From positions 186,001 through 250,000 of the forward strand of contig CAXXPQ010000001.1 of the NCBI GenBank assembly GCA_963668655.2: a DNA stretch of 64,000 nucleotides, read 5' to 3'. Numbering within the stretch: position 1 is the stretch's first letter; every line of letters starts with the position of its first letter. The notes under the pieces are model-generated. The model saw only the letters and a program-made list of their open reading frames with translations, was not told the DNA's origin and made no database searches. Source of the stretch: G963668655 sp963668655 (GTDB taxonomy: Bacteria > Myxococcota_A > SURF-8). Positions 7,797 to 17,209 of the stretch are shown here, in pieces. The position numbers were made by a program, and so were the translations under genes.

Positions 7797-10601
7797 ATGC
7801 AGCGGTGGCGAACGATCTTTTTATGTATCCTTCCGGCGGCGTTCATCCTGGGCCTGGCCCTGGGATGCAGTGACGACGGGGGCGAAAACGAAGACGGCGA
7901 CACGTCCAACCCGGACGGCGACTTCATTCTGGACGGCGACACCTCCGACCCCGACGGAGACGAAACGCCCGACGGCGACGTGAGTCTGGACGAGATTCTG
8001 GACACGCCGGTGGACGAGGCGCTGCTTCTGGACGGCCTGGACGACAACGTGGCCGTGGCCTGGGATACATGGGGAATTCCGCACATTTACGCCAAAAACC
8101 AGCACGACGCCATGATGGCGCTCGGCTACATCCAGGCCGGCGAACGCTTCATGGAAATGGAGTTCATCCGCAAGGTCAGCACCGGCCGCCTGACCGACCT
8201 GCTGGGCACGACGCTGCCAGGCATCATCGAAAACGACATCTTCATGCGGCAGATCTTCTCTTTGAAAGACGGCGGGAATCTGCTCCAGGCCATGTGGGAC
8301 GCGCTCAGCCAGAACTCCAAAGACGCCATCACGGACTTCACCGCGGGCGTCAACGCCCGGCTGGCCGCCTATCGCGCCGACGACGGCGACTGGCCCGAGC
8401 CGTTCGGCCATCCTTTCGTGAAGCAGTCGCCCGAGCAGACGGACGACTGGGACGTGCTCGACACGGTGGCCATCGCCCGCTACCAGACCTGGTCGCTCAG
8501 CGGAACCTACGGCGAGGAACTGAACGAAACCCTGCTTCACGCCGCGCTGCCGGAGGAATTCTTCACGGAAACCATCTTCACGGAACCGTCCACGCACACC
8601 GCCATCCTGCCGGGCGCCTCGGAAAATTCGCACCCCGGCTCCGGCCGTAAAAGCTCCGCGCCCGCGCGCCGGGTGAAATACATGGAGACGCTGAAACGAA
8701 TGCTCGACCGCTTCAACGCCGTTCTGGATTTCGACATTCTGTCCGGGCGCACGGGAGACGTGGGCAGCAACAACTGGTCCGTGGCCCCCGACGAAAACGG
8801 CGTGGCCTATCTCTGCAACGATCCCCATCTCTCGCTCCAGAACCCGCCCGTCTGGATTCCCGTGACCCTGGACACCCTGGCCATGGAAGGCGAGGACGGC
8901 CTGCACGCCGGCGGCGTGGCCTTCCCCGGAACCCCGGCGGTGGCCATCGGGCGCAACGCCGACGTGGCCTGGGGCGAAACCGTGGCCAACTTCGACGTGC
9001 TGGACATTTATGAGGAGACCGTCACGCGCGACAACGACGACAACATCGTGAGCGTGCTCTTCGACGGCCAGCAGGTGCCGGTGGAGAAAGTCACGATGCA
9101 GTTCCGCAAGGGCCACGACGGAGAACCCGTGTACGAACAGCGCGACGTGCTCTTCGTGCCGCACCACGGCCCCATCCTGGAGGACGACGGGGAAACCGTG
9201 TTGAGCATGCGCTGGACGGGCATGGAGGTCACCGCCGAGATCGACACCTTCATGCACCTGCATTACGCCGAAAACCTGGACGACGCCTTTGCCGCCACCG
9301 AGTATTTCGCCGTGGGCGCGCAAAATTTCAACTACGCCACCGTGGACGGCGAAATCGGCTGGTATCCCCACGCCTGGGTGCCCATCCGAAAGGGCGACCT
9401 GGAGGCCCACCCTCCCTGGCGCGTGCTGCCCGGAACGGGCGAATACGAATGGGACGGCTACGTGGACAAGGCCCTTCTTCCCCAGAGCAAGAATCCCACG
9501 GAAGGCATGATCGTCACCGCCAACAACGACACCAACGGCAGCCTGTTCGACAACGATCCGTTGAACGAGGACGGCGCTCCGGACACCTACCTGCACTTCG
9601 GCGTGGCGGACGGCTGGCGGGGATATTCCTGCTTCGAAGGCGTGAAATCCATCGTGGCGGCGGGCGATTACGGCTGGGAGGACTTCGCGGACCTGCAATT
9701 CAACCAGACGAGCGGATTCGCCACCGAAGTGGCTCCCATGATCGTCGGACTGGCGGAACGCTACGGACTCGGCGCGGAGTTGAGCGCCGACGCGGCCACC
9801 GGCCTGGACCTGATAAAGGCCGAGAACTGGTCCTACCGTCTGGCCTCCGGCCTGCAGGATCACACCGATCCCGCGTCAAGCGCGATCAACGAGGACGAAA
9901 AGGCCGATTCCGCCGCCGCCACCTTCTTCCAGTTCCTCATCGTGCGCCTGGCCCACGAACTGTTCTACGACGAGGTTTCCGCCGCCGGGCTGTCCGGTAT
10001 GGGCGGGCACGAACGCAAGGCGCTTTTGAAGATCCTGCGCAAGCTCTACAACGACGGCGTGACGGACGGAGACGTCAGCCCGGCCTGGGACGACGTGAAC
10101 ACCTCCGACGCCGTGGAAACCCCCGCCGACATCCTGAAAGCGGCCCTGGAAGCCACCGTGCAGGATATCCTGGGACGGGAGGAATACACCGGGCTGACCC
10201 TGGGCGAGGCCATGTGGGGCCGCGTGCATACCATCACCTTCACCCATCTCATGGCCAGCCTGCCCTCGGGCTCCAACTACAACTACGGTCCCTTCGGCAT
10301 GGGCGGCAGTTCCTACACGGTCAACCCGGGCAGCTTCGGCCTGGACCTGGCCGATCCCGCGGCGGAGACCTATACCTATCGTTCCGGTGCCAGCATGCGC
10401 ATGACCCACCAGGTGGACGCGAACGGCATCACCACCCACTTCGTGCTCCCCGGCGGCGTCAGCGAGCGCCAGGACGCGGCGCATTATTTCGACATCTCCC
10501 ACCTGTGGGCCACCGGCGAAACCCTGGTGCTGGACATCGAGTGGGAAAAGGTCAAGGCGGCGGGCATCGAAAAAATGACCGCCCTGGTGGCCGCTCCCTG
10601 A
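7797..10601 (+). CDS. Penicillin acylase family (S45, Ntn hydrolase) lipoprotein
   Basis: 934 residues from the ATG at 7797, which follows AAAGGAGGTCCGGC. The N-terminus is a lipoprotein signal ending LALGC, then a DGD-rich spacer (about residues 25-70). The A-chain part begins near VAVAWDTWGIPHIYA and includes LGYIQAGERFMEME. The precursor cleavage site is DVG|SNNW, making Ser324 the likely N-terminal nucleophile of the B chain. VAFPGTPAVAIGRNADVAWG and FNYATVDGEIGWYPHA are typical of the B chain. Family members hydrolyse amide bonds, including beta-lactam side chains, acyl-homoserine lactones and cyclic lipopeptides; the substrate here is unknown. It should be lipid-anchored outside the inner membrane and is transcribed alone, with a promoter at 7699 and a terminator at 10628. 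Confidence 0.92.
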   Translation: MQRWRTIFLCILPAAFILGLALGCSDDGGENEDGDTSNPDGDFILDGDTSDPDGDETPDGDVSLDEILDTPVDEALLLDGLDDNVAVAWDTWGIPHIYAKNQHDAMMALGYIQAGERFMEMEFIRKVSTGRLTDLLGTTLPGIIENDIFMRQIFSLKDGGNLLQAMWDALSQNSKDAITDFTAGVNARLAAYRADDGDWPEPFGHPFVKQSPEQTDDWDVLDTVAIARYQTWSLSGTYGEELNETLLHAALPEEFFTETIFTEPSTHTAILPGASENSHPGSGRKSSAPARRVKYMETLKRMLDRFNAVLDFDILSGRTGDVGSNNWSVAPDENGVAYLCNDPHLSLQNPPVWIPVTLDTLAMEGEDGLHAGGVAFPGTPAVAIGRNADVAWGETVANFDVLDIYEETVTRDNDDNIVSVLFDGQQVPVEKVTMQFRKGHDGEPVYEQRDVLFVPHHGPILEDDGETVLSMRWTGMEVTAEIDTFMHLHYAENLDDAFAATEYFAVGAQNFNYATVDGEIGWYPHAWVPIRKGDLEAHPPWRVLPGTGEYEWDGYVDKALLPQSKNPTEGMIVTANNDTNGSLFDNDPLNEDGAPDTYLHFGVADGWRGYSCFEGVKSIVAAGDYGWEDFADLQFNQTSGFATEVAPMIVGLAERYGLGAELSADAATGLDLIKAENWSYRLASGLQDHTDPASSAINEDEKADSAAATFFQFLIVRLAHELFYDEVSAAGLSGMGGHERKALLKILRKLYNDGVTDGDVSPAWDDVNTSDAVETPADILKAALEATVQDILGREEYTGLTLGEAMWGRVHTITFTHLMASLPSGSNYNYGPFGMGGSSYTVNPGSFGLDLADPAAETYTYRSGASMRMTHQVDANGITTHFVLPGGVSERQDAAHYFDISHLWATGETLVLDIEWEKVKAAGIEKMTALVAAP

Positions 10602-10627
10602 TCCGAGAAGACGTTCCCAACCGCTTG

Positions 10628-10655
10628 CGGGCGGGCCTGCGGGTCCGCCCGTTTT
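10628..10655 (+). terminator. Rho-independent-type terminator after the acylase gene
   Basis: CGGGCGG and CCGCCCG arms flank a 10-base loop and are followed by TTTT, 26 bases after the acylase stop codon. Confidence 0.6.
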
Positions 10656-10696
10656 CCATTCCGAGCCTTTTCGTCCCGCGAATCCGCCTCAAATCC

Positions 10697-10725
10697 TTGC
10701 GGGCGCATTTCAAATCGGGTAGGCT
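10697..10725 (+). promoter_or_regulatory. Predicted promoter of the class V aminotransferase gene
   Basis: TTGCGG and TAGGCT are separated by 17 bases, 42 bases before the start codon. Confidence 0.5.
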
Positions 10726-10767
10726 GGGCCGCCGAAGTCGATGTCTTTCCGAACGTGGAGAATGCGC

Positions 10768-11919
10768 ATGATCTATTTCGACAACGCCGCGACGACCTAC
10801 CCCAAGCCGCCCGAGGTGGTGGAGGCCATGACCGCCTGCATGCGCGACCTGGGCGCGAATCCGGGCCGGGCCACCCACCACATGGCCGTGGCCGCCGAGC
10901 GCCAGATCACCGAAACGCGCGAACTCGTCGCCGAGATGTTCGGCTTCGCCTGGCCCGAGCGGGTGGTCTTCACCCACAACTGCACGGATGCGCTGAATTT
11001 CGCCATCAAGGGCGTCTTGTCCGAGGGCGACCACGTGGTCACCACCGAGGCCGCGCACAATTCCGTCAGCCGTCCCCTGGAATCCCTGGCCGACCGGGAC
11101 GTGGTGCGCATCACCCGCGTGCCCGTGGACGAACGCGGCCTGGCGGATCCCGGGGCCGTCCTGGCGGCGGTGCGGCCGGAAACGCGCCTGGTGGAGATCA
11201 CCCACGGATCCAACGTCACGGGCTCCGTGCAGCCCATGGAAGAGATCGGGCGCGGGCTCGCCGGGCACGAACGCGCCCTGTATCTTCTGGACGCGGCCCA
11301 GACCGGCGGCGTGCTGCCCATCGACATGCGGGCGGCCAACATCGATCTTCTGGCCCTGCCGGGACACAAGGGACTGTTCGGCCCTCCGGGAACGGGCGTT
11401 TTGCTGGCGGGTCCGCGTGCGGCCATCCGGCCCTGGCGCGAGGGCGGCACGGGCGGCGACAGCGCCAGCCGCCTCCAGCCCACCGAACTGCCCTTTCACT
11501 GGGAATCGGGAACGCCCAACACCGTGGGCGTGGCCGGACTGGCCGCCGGGGTGCGTTTCGTGCTGGATCGCGGCCTGGACGCCATCCTCTCGCACGAACG
11601 CCGCCTGATGGGGCTTCTCCTGGACGCCTTTCGAGACGATCCCCGCTTCCGCCTGTTCGGCCCCGGCGATCCGGACCGGCAGGTGGGCGTGTTTTCCTTT
11701 CTGATCGAAGGCATGACCCCTCACGAGACGGGCGCGGTGCTGGACGCCTCCTACGACATCGCGGTGCGCACGGGCCTGCACTGCGCGCCGTACATCCACC
11801 GGGCGGTGGGTTCGTTCGAACGGGGCGGGACGGTGCGCATCAGCCTTTCGCTGATGAACACCGAGGAGGAAGTGAACACCGCCATCGCCGCGCTCCGCGA
11901 GGTGGCCGCAAGCGTCTGA
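10768..11919 (+). CDS. Class V aminotransferase, cysteine desulfurase-like
   Basis: 383 residues. The ATG at 10768 is chosen because GGAG lies seven bases before it; an ATG at 10762 is also in frame. This is a PLP-dependent fold-type I enzyme: YFDNAATTYPKP at the N-terminus, GANPGRATHHMA, and DAAQTGG with the PLP-binding Asp. The Schiff-base lysine should be Lys201 in LPGHKGLFGPPGTG. Cys339 in RTGLHCAPYIHR occupies the place of the persulfide-forming cysteine of SufS-like desulfurases. These enzymes take sulfur from cysteine, leaving alanine, for Fe-S clusters, thiolation or selenium use. No isc, suf, tRNA-thiolation or sel genes are adjacent, so it is probably the stand-alone cysteine-desulfurase-like subgroup rather than the main IscS. 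The cellular role is open. Confidence 0.85.
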   Translation: MIYFDNAATTYPKPPEVVEAMTACMRDLGANPGRATHHMAVAAERQITETRELVAEMFGFAWPERVVFTHNCTDALNFAIKGVLSEGDHVVTTEAAHNSVSRPLESLADRDVVRITRVPVDERGLADPGAVLAAVRPETRLVEITHGSNVTGSVQPMEEIGRGLAGHERALYLLDAAQTGGVLPIDMRAANIDLLALPGHKGLFGPPGTGVLLAGPRAAIRPWREGGTGGDSASRLQPTELPFHWESGTPNTVGVAGLAAGVRFVLDRGLDAILSHERRLMGLLLDAFRDDPRFRLFGPGDPDRQVGVFSFLIEGMTPHETGAVLDASYDIAVRTGLHCAPYIHRAVGSFERGGTVRISLSLMNTEEEVNTAIAALREVAASV

Positions 11920-12054
11920 ATCCCGGACGAAAGCGGTTTTACCCCGCCTTTCCGGCTCTTTTCCGGCTTCGCGGCTCGACCGTTGTATCAATGCGGAGAC
12001 GAAACAAGGAATTCCATAAGAATATCAATACCTTCCTTCGCGATACCGATTTTC

Positions 12055-12083
12055 TTGACTCCCTTCCGGCTTTCTGCTAGAAG
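12055..12083 (+). promoter_or_regulatory. Predicted promoter of tRNA-Gly
   Basis: TTGACT and TAGAAG are separated by 17 bases, with TGC immediately before the -10 box. The tRNA 5' end is 15 bases downstream. Confidence 0.65.
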
Positions 12084-12097
12084 TCTGAATCGTGCAT

Positions 12098-12173
12098 GCG
12101 GGAGTAACTCAGTTGGTAGAGTGGAAGCTTCCCAAGCTTCAAGTCGCGGGTTCGAGTCCCGTCTCCCGCTCCA
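12098..12173 (+). tRNA. tRNA-Gly (anticodon CCC)
   Basis: A 76-base cloverleaf. The acceptor stem pairs GCGGGAG (12098-12104) with CTCCCGC (12163-12169), followed by discriminator T and an encoded CCA. The anticodon stem GAAGC/GCTTC encloses loop TTCCCAA, giving anticodon CCC for the glycine codon GGG. The T arm contains the standard GGTTCGAGTCC. A promoter lies directly upstream and a strong terminator 16 bases downstream, so it is a single-gene unit. Confidence 0.97.
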
Positions 12174-12189
12174 AAATTCATCCGAAACT

Positions 12190-12211
12190 CCGCCGGTTCG
12201 GCGGTTTTTTT
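12190..12211 (+). terminator. Terminator of tRNA-Gly
   Basis: CCGCCG-GTT-CGGCGG hairpin followed by seven T residues, directly after the tRNA. Confidence 0.85.
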
Positions 12212-12268
12212 ATGGCCGGAAGCGCGGAAACGCTCCCGGCCGTCCGGCGGTCCTTCGGCGGCGTTTCA

Positions 12269-12298
12269 TTGACGCGGCCGACGGGAATAAGGTACAAT
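12269..12298 (+). promoter_or_regulatory. Predicted promoter of the clpP-clpX-lon cluster
   Basis: TTGACG and TACAAT are separated by 18 bases. It lies after the tRNA terminator and gives clpP a 5' leader of about 120 bases. No CIRCE-like inverted repeat is seen. Confidence 0.6.
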
Positions 12299-12425
12299 CC
12301 CATCCGGACGGCGGGGGTTTTTTGGGAATGAAACCGCCGGACGGCGTGTCTTTTTACAGGAAGGGCCGCCCGCGCCCGAAAAGACGCGGCGGTCGGCCGG
12401 TCACCGATGAGGGAAAGGAAAATCC

Positions 12426-13031
<606 letters not shown>

Positions 13032-13076
13032 TTAACGCACCGACCGGAAACGTCCGGCGGGAACGGAAGTAGAGAT

Positions 13077-14327
13077 ATGAAAGACTTACGTTGTTCGTTT
13101 TGCGGGAAAAGCCAGCGTCAGGTGAAGAAACTCATCGCCGGGCCCTCGGCCTATATCTGCGACGAGTGCATCGCGCTCTGCAACGAGATCATCATCGAGG
13201 AAATGGGTCCGGACGAGAACGAGGCCAAGGCCGAATTCAAGATCCCGAAGCCGAAGGAAATCCACGAACGCCTGAACGAGTACGTCATCGGACAGGACCG
13301 GGCCAAGAAAATCCTCTCCGTGGCGGTCTACAACCACTACAAACGCATCCACCGCAACCCCAAACCGGGCGAGGTGGAGCTGATGAAGAGCAACATCCTG
13401 CTCGTCGGCCCCACGGGCACGGGCAAGACGCTTCTGGCCCAGACGCTGGCGCGCATTCTGGACGTTCCCTTCGGCCTGGCCGACGCCACCAACCTGACCG
13501 AGGCCGGATACGTGGGCGAGGACGTGGAAAACATCCTGGTCAACCTGCTGCACGTGGCCGACCAGGACATGGAGAGCGCCTGCCGGGGCATCGTCTACAT
13601 CGACGAGATCGACAAGATCGCCAAGAAAAGCGAGAACCCCTCCATCACCCGGGACGTGTCCGGCGAGGGCGTCCAGCAGGCCCTTCTGAAGATCCTGGAA
13701 GGTACGGTGGCCAACCTGCCGCCCAAGGGCGGGCGCAAGCATCCCCAGCAGGAATTCGTGCAGATGGACACCACCAATATCCTCTTCATCTGCGGCGGCG
13801 CCTTCGACGGCCTGGAAAAGATCATCGAGCAGCGCGTGGGCGTCAAGGAAATGGGCTTCGGCGCGGAGGTCAAGGCCCGGGAAGAACGCACCGTGGGCGA
13901 ATACTTCGATATGATCCAACCCCAGGATATGGTGAAATACGGCCTGATTCCGGAGTTCGTGGGACGGCTGCCGATCATCGGGCCGCTTCGGGAACTGTCC
14001 AAGGACGCGCTGGTGGAGATCCTGGTCAAGCCGCGCAACGCGCTGACCAAGCAATACAAAAAGCTGTTCGAGATCGACAACGTGAAGCTGAAATTCACGG
14101 ACGACGCCCTGGAGGCCGTGGCGGAAAACGCCCTGCAGCAGAACTCCGGCGCGCGGGCCCTGCGCTCGATCCTGGAGGAATCCATGCTGGATATCATGTA
14201 CGATATCCCCTCCACCCCCAATATCCGGGAAGTCGTCCTGAATCAGGACGTTATCCGGAAGGAAAAGGCCCCGTTGATTATCTACACCGGGAAAGGCAAA
14301 TCCGGGAACAAGGCCGAGACCGCCTGA
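13077..14327 (+). CDS. clpX: ATP-dependent Clp protease ATP-binding subunit
   Basis: 416 residues. ClpX is the hexameric AAA+ unfoldase that feeds proteins to ClpP. The N-terminal zinc-binding domain uses Cys6, Cys9, Cys28 and Cys31 (CSFC and CDEC). The Walker A motif is GPTGTGKT, the Walker B region is IVYIDEIDKI, and LTEAGYVGEDVENI follows the first strand as in other ClpX proteins. The C-terminal sensor-2 segment SGARALRSILE is intact. The start at 13077 places the zinc domain at the correct distance. It lies 45 bases downstream of clpP and 46 bases upstream of lon, all on the same strand. Confidence 0.98.
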   Translation: MKDLRCSFCGKSQRQVKKLIAGPSAYICDECIALCNEIIIEEMGPDENEAKAEFKIPKPKEIHERLNEYVIGQDRAKKILSVAVYNHYKRIHRNPKPGEVELMKSNILLVGPTGTGKTLLAQTLARILDVPFGLADATNLTEAGYVGEDVENILVNLLHVADQDMESACRGIVYIDEIDKIAKKSENPSITRDVSGEGVQQALLKILEGTVANLPPKGGRKHPQQEFVQMDTTNILFICGGAFDGLEKIIEQRVGVKEMGFGAEVKAREERTVGEYFDMIQPQDMVKYGLIPEFVGRLPIIGPLRELSKDALVEILVKPRNALTKQYKKLFEIDNVKLKFTDDALEAVAENALQQNSGARALRSILEESMLDIMYDIPSTPNIREVVLNQDVIRKEKAPLIIYTGKGKSGNKAETA

Positions 14328-14373
14328 TTCGCGGGCGAAAACGGTTTGACCCTGTAAACAGATAGGAATTCGC

Positions 14374-16785
14374 ATGTTTTTCAATCAGAACGACGATGAA
14401 AACAAGTCCGGCGAGGGAAACCTGATCTTTCCCATGCTTCCCCTGCGGGACGTGGTGATCTTCCCCCACATGATGGTCCCGCTCTTCGTGGGACGCAGCA
14501 AGTCCATTCAGGCCCTGGAAGAGGCCATGAAGCGCAACAAGGACATCTTCCTGGTGGCGCAGAAACAGGCCAAGGTCAACGAGCCCCGGGCGGAGGACGT
14601 CTTCGACGTGGGAACCGTGGGTTCCATCGTCCAGATCCTGAAACTTCCGGACGGCACCATCCGCGTGCTGGTGGAGGGCAAATACCGGGGTCGGGTGCTG
14701 AACGTCCTCAGCGACGAGCCGTTTTTCGAGGTGGACGTGGAGATCCTGGAGGATCCCGCCTCCGACGCGGTGGAGCTGAACGCCCTGAAACGCTCGGTGC
14801 ATTCGGCCTTCGAGACCTATCTGGACTATGCCAAGAAGATCCCGAAGGACATTCTGAAATCCATCTCGGCCATCGAGAACGCTTCGCAACTGGCCGATAC
14901 CATCGTGCTTTCGCTGAATCTGAAGCTGCGGGAACGCCAGGAACTGCTGGAACTCGTGGATCCGCGCGCAAGGCTGGAAAAACTGTACGAGGTCATCCAA
15001 CGGGAAATCGAGATTCTCCAGGTGGAGCGCCGCATCAAGAGCCGCATCAAAAAGCAGATGGAGCGCAACCAGAAGGATTATTTCTTAAACGAGCAGGGCG
15101 GGGCGCCCATGGGAGGAAAAGACTCCGAGCAGGACGAATTCAAGAACGAACTCAAGGAGTTGGAAGAAGCCATCGCCACGAAGGGCCTGTCCGAGGAAGC
15201 GCGCACGAAGGCCGAGAAGGAACTGAAGAAACTGCGCATGATGTCGCCCATGTCGGCCGAGGCCACGGTGGTGCGCAACTACATCGACTGGATGGTGGGC
15301 ATTCCCTGGACCGAGACCAGCGAGGAGGTCAACGACATCGAGGTGGCGCACCAGGTGTTGGAAGAGGACCACTACGGCCTGAAAAAACCCAAGGAACGCA
15401 TCCTGGAATACCTGGCCGTCAAGACCCTGGTGGGCGAGTTGAAGGGCCCGATCCTCTGCTTCGTCGGTCCTCCGGGCGTGGGAAAAACCAGCCTGGCGAA
15501 ATCCATCGCCCGAGCCACCGGCCGCGAACTGGTGCGGCTCTCCCTGGGCGGCGTGCGCGACGAGGCCGAGATTCGCGGGCATCGCCGCACGTACATCGGC
15601 GCGCTTCCGGGCAAGCTGATCCAGTCCATGAAAAAAGCCGGGACCATCAACCCCGTCTTCCTGCTCGACGAGATCGACAAGCTCTCCTCCGACTACCGCG
15701 GGGATCCGTCCTCGGCGCTTCTGGAGGCCCTGGACCCGGAGCAGAACCACACCTTCAACGACCATTACCTGGACGTGGACTACAACCTGTCCAAGGTGCT
15801 GTTTCTCACTACGGCCAACTACCTGAACAACATCCCCCACGCCCTGCGCGACCGCATGGAGATCATCAACCTGGCCGGGTACACGGAAGACGAAAAACTG
15901 AACATCGCCAAGGGTTTCCTCTTCCCGAAACAGAAGGAGACCAACGGCCTGAAGGACATCGAGGTCACCCTCTCCGACGGCGCCATCCTGAAGATCATCC
16001 GCAACTACACCCGCGAGGCCGGCGTGCGCAACCTGGAGCGGGAAATCGCCACGGTGCTGCGCAAGGTGGCCGTGCGGGTGCTGAAGGAAAAGACCACCAA
16101 CACGCCCATCCGCATCGCCTCCGGTTCCCTGCAAAAACTCCTGGGCGTGCCGAAATTCCGCCGGGAGGAAGCCGACAAGCGCGACCAGGTGGGCATTTCC
16201 AACGGCCTGGCCTGGACGGAGACGGGCGGTGAGATCCTCCAGATCGAGGTGTCCATCGTCACCGGCAAGGGCAAGCTGACGCTCACCGGGAAACTGGGCG
16301 AGGTCATGCGTGAATCCGCCCAGGCGGCCTTGAGCTGGGTGCGCGCCCACGCGGATATTCTGGGGCTCGAAAGCGATTTCTTCCAGAACTTCGACATCCA
16401 CGTACACGTCCCGGAAGGCGCCACGCCGAAGGACGGCCCCTCGGCGGGCACGGCCATCACCACGGCCATCGTCTCGGCCATCACGGAAAACCCCGCCCTG
16501 CACGACTTCGCCATGACCGGGGAAATCACGCTGCACGGCCGGGTGTTGCAGATCGGCGGGTTGAAGGAAAAGCTCCTGGCCGCCCACCGGGAAGGCATCC
16601 GCAACGTGCTGGTTCCCAAGACCAACGAGCTGGATCTTTCCGAAATCCCGAAGGAAATCATGAAGGATCTGAAGGTGGAGCTGATGGAAAACGTGGAAAA
16701 CGTGCTGGACCGGGCCTTGAAAAACCAGTGGCGCAGGCCGAAGGCGGATTACGCCGCCGACCACGCCCGGCCGCCCCTGAGCTGA
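14374..16785 (+). CDS. lon: Lon protease
   Basis: 803 residues, normal for bacterial LonA. The N-terminal substrate-binding domain begins at FPMLPLRDVVIFPHM. A coiled-coil segment near residues 190-290 precedes the AAA+ module with Walker A GPPGVGKTSL and Walker B VFLLDEIDKL. The C-terminal peptidase carries the Ser-Lys dyad: Ser690 in PKDGPSAGTA and Lys733 in GGLKEKLLAA, with the same 43-residue spacing as in the E. coli enzyme. It degrades misfolded and regulatory proteins in the cytosol. It is the last gene of the clpP-clpX-lon cluster and is followed by a strong terminator. Confidence 0.98.
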   Translation: MFFNQNDDENKSGEGNLIFPMLPLRDVVIFPHMMVPLFVGRSKSIQALEEAMKRNKDIFLVAQKQAKVNEPRAEDVFDVGTVGSIVQILKLPDGTIRVLVEGKYRGRVLNVLSDEPFFEVDVEILEDPASDAVELNALKRSVHSAFETYLDYAKKIPKDILKSISAIENASQLADTIVLSLNLKLRERQELLELVDPRARLEKLYEVIQREIEILQVERRIKSRIKKQMERNQKDYFLNEQGGAPMGGKDSEQDEFKNELKELEEAIATKGLSEEARTKAEKELKKLRMMSPMSAEATVVRNYIDWMVGIPWTETSEEVNDIEVAHQVLEEDHYGLKKPKERILEYLAVKTLVGELKGPILCFVGPPGVGKTSLAKSIARATGRELVRLSLGGVRDEAEIRGHRRTYIGALPGKLIQSMKKAGTINPVFLLDEIDKLSSDYRGDPSSALLEALDPEQNHTFNDHYLDVDYNLSKVLFLTTANYLNNIPHALRDRMEIINLAGYTEDEKLNIAKGFLFPKQKETNGLKDIEVTLSDGAILKIIRNYTREAGVRNLEREIATVLRKVAVRVLKEKTTNTPIRIASGSLQKLLGVPKFRREEADKRDQVGISNGLAWTETGGEILQIEVSIVTGKGKLTLTGKLGEVMRESAQAALSWVRAHADILGLESDFFQNFDIHVHVPEGATPKDGPSAGTAITTAIVSAITENPALHDFAMTGEITLHGRVLQIGGLKEKLLAAHREGIRNVLVPKTNELDLSEIPKEIMKDLKVELMENVENVLDRALKNQWRRPKADYAADHARPPLS

Positions 16786-16808
16786 CCGCCATCGATCGAA
16801 CCGTATTC

Positions 16809-16842
16809 AAAGGGCCGTCGCCGAGCGTGACGGCCCTTTTTC
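16809..16842. terminator. Bidirectional terminator between lon and the ArsR gene
   Basis: AAAGGGCCGTC and GACGGCCCTTT form an 11-bp perfect stem around a 9-base loop, with T runs on both strands. It ends the plus-strand lon gene and the minus-strand chemosensory operon. Confidence 0.88.
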
Positions 16843-16877
16843 CTTGAACGCTTCGCCTTTCTTCCGCGAGGGCGGCT

Positions 16878-17201
16878 CTATCCGCCCACCCGGCGCTGCT
16901 GGTCCAGCAGCTTGACGATCTTCTTGGCCGTGGGGTTGTCGATGAAGTAGAACACGGAGGTGGCCCGGCGCTCGGACTCCAGAACGCCGCGGCTGCGAAG
17001 CATGGACAGATGCTGGCTGACCGTGGCCTGGGGAAGTTCCAGGCGCGTCCAGAGATCCTTGACGCACAGCGGGCCCTCGGAAAGCGCCTCCAGGATGCGC
17101 AGGCGAACCGGATGGGCCAGCACCTTGAGAAAGGCGGCCTCCAGATCGAAGTCCAGCTTGCGGGCGATGGCGGACGATGCTTGGCGTTTTTGGGCGGTCA
17201 T
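16878..17201 (-). CDS. ArsR-family transcriptional regulator
   Basis: 107 residues from the ATG at 17201. It is a compact winged helix-turn-helix: KVLAHPVRLRILEAL, then the recognition helix region ELPQATVSQHLSMLRSRGVL, then a beta-wing with VFYFIDN. The classical metal-binding ELCVCDL box of arsenic or cadmium sensors is replaced by GPLCVKDLW, keeping only one cysteine, so a metal-sensing role is not supported. It begins eight bases after the stop of the CheA-like hybrid kinase, so it is the last gene of the chemosensory operon. That is an unusual place for an ArsR protein. Its targets and signal are unknown. Confidence 0.9.
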   Translation of the reverse strand: MTAQKRQASSAIARKLDFDLEAAFLKVLAHPVRLRILEALSEGPLCVKDLWTRLELPQATVSQHLSMLRSRGVLESERRATSVFYFIDNPTAKKIVKLLDQQRRVGG

Positions 17202-17209
17202 GGGCGCTC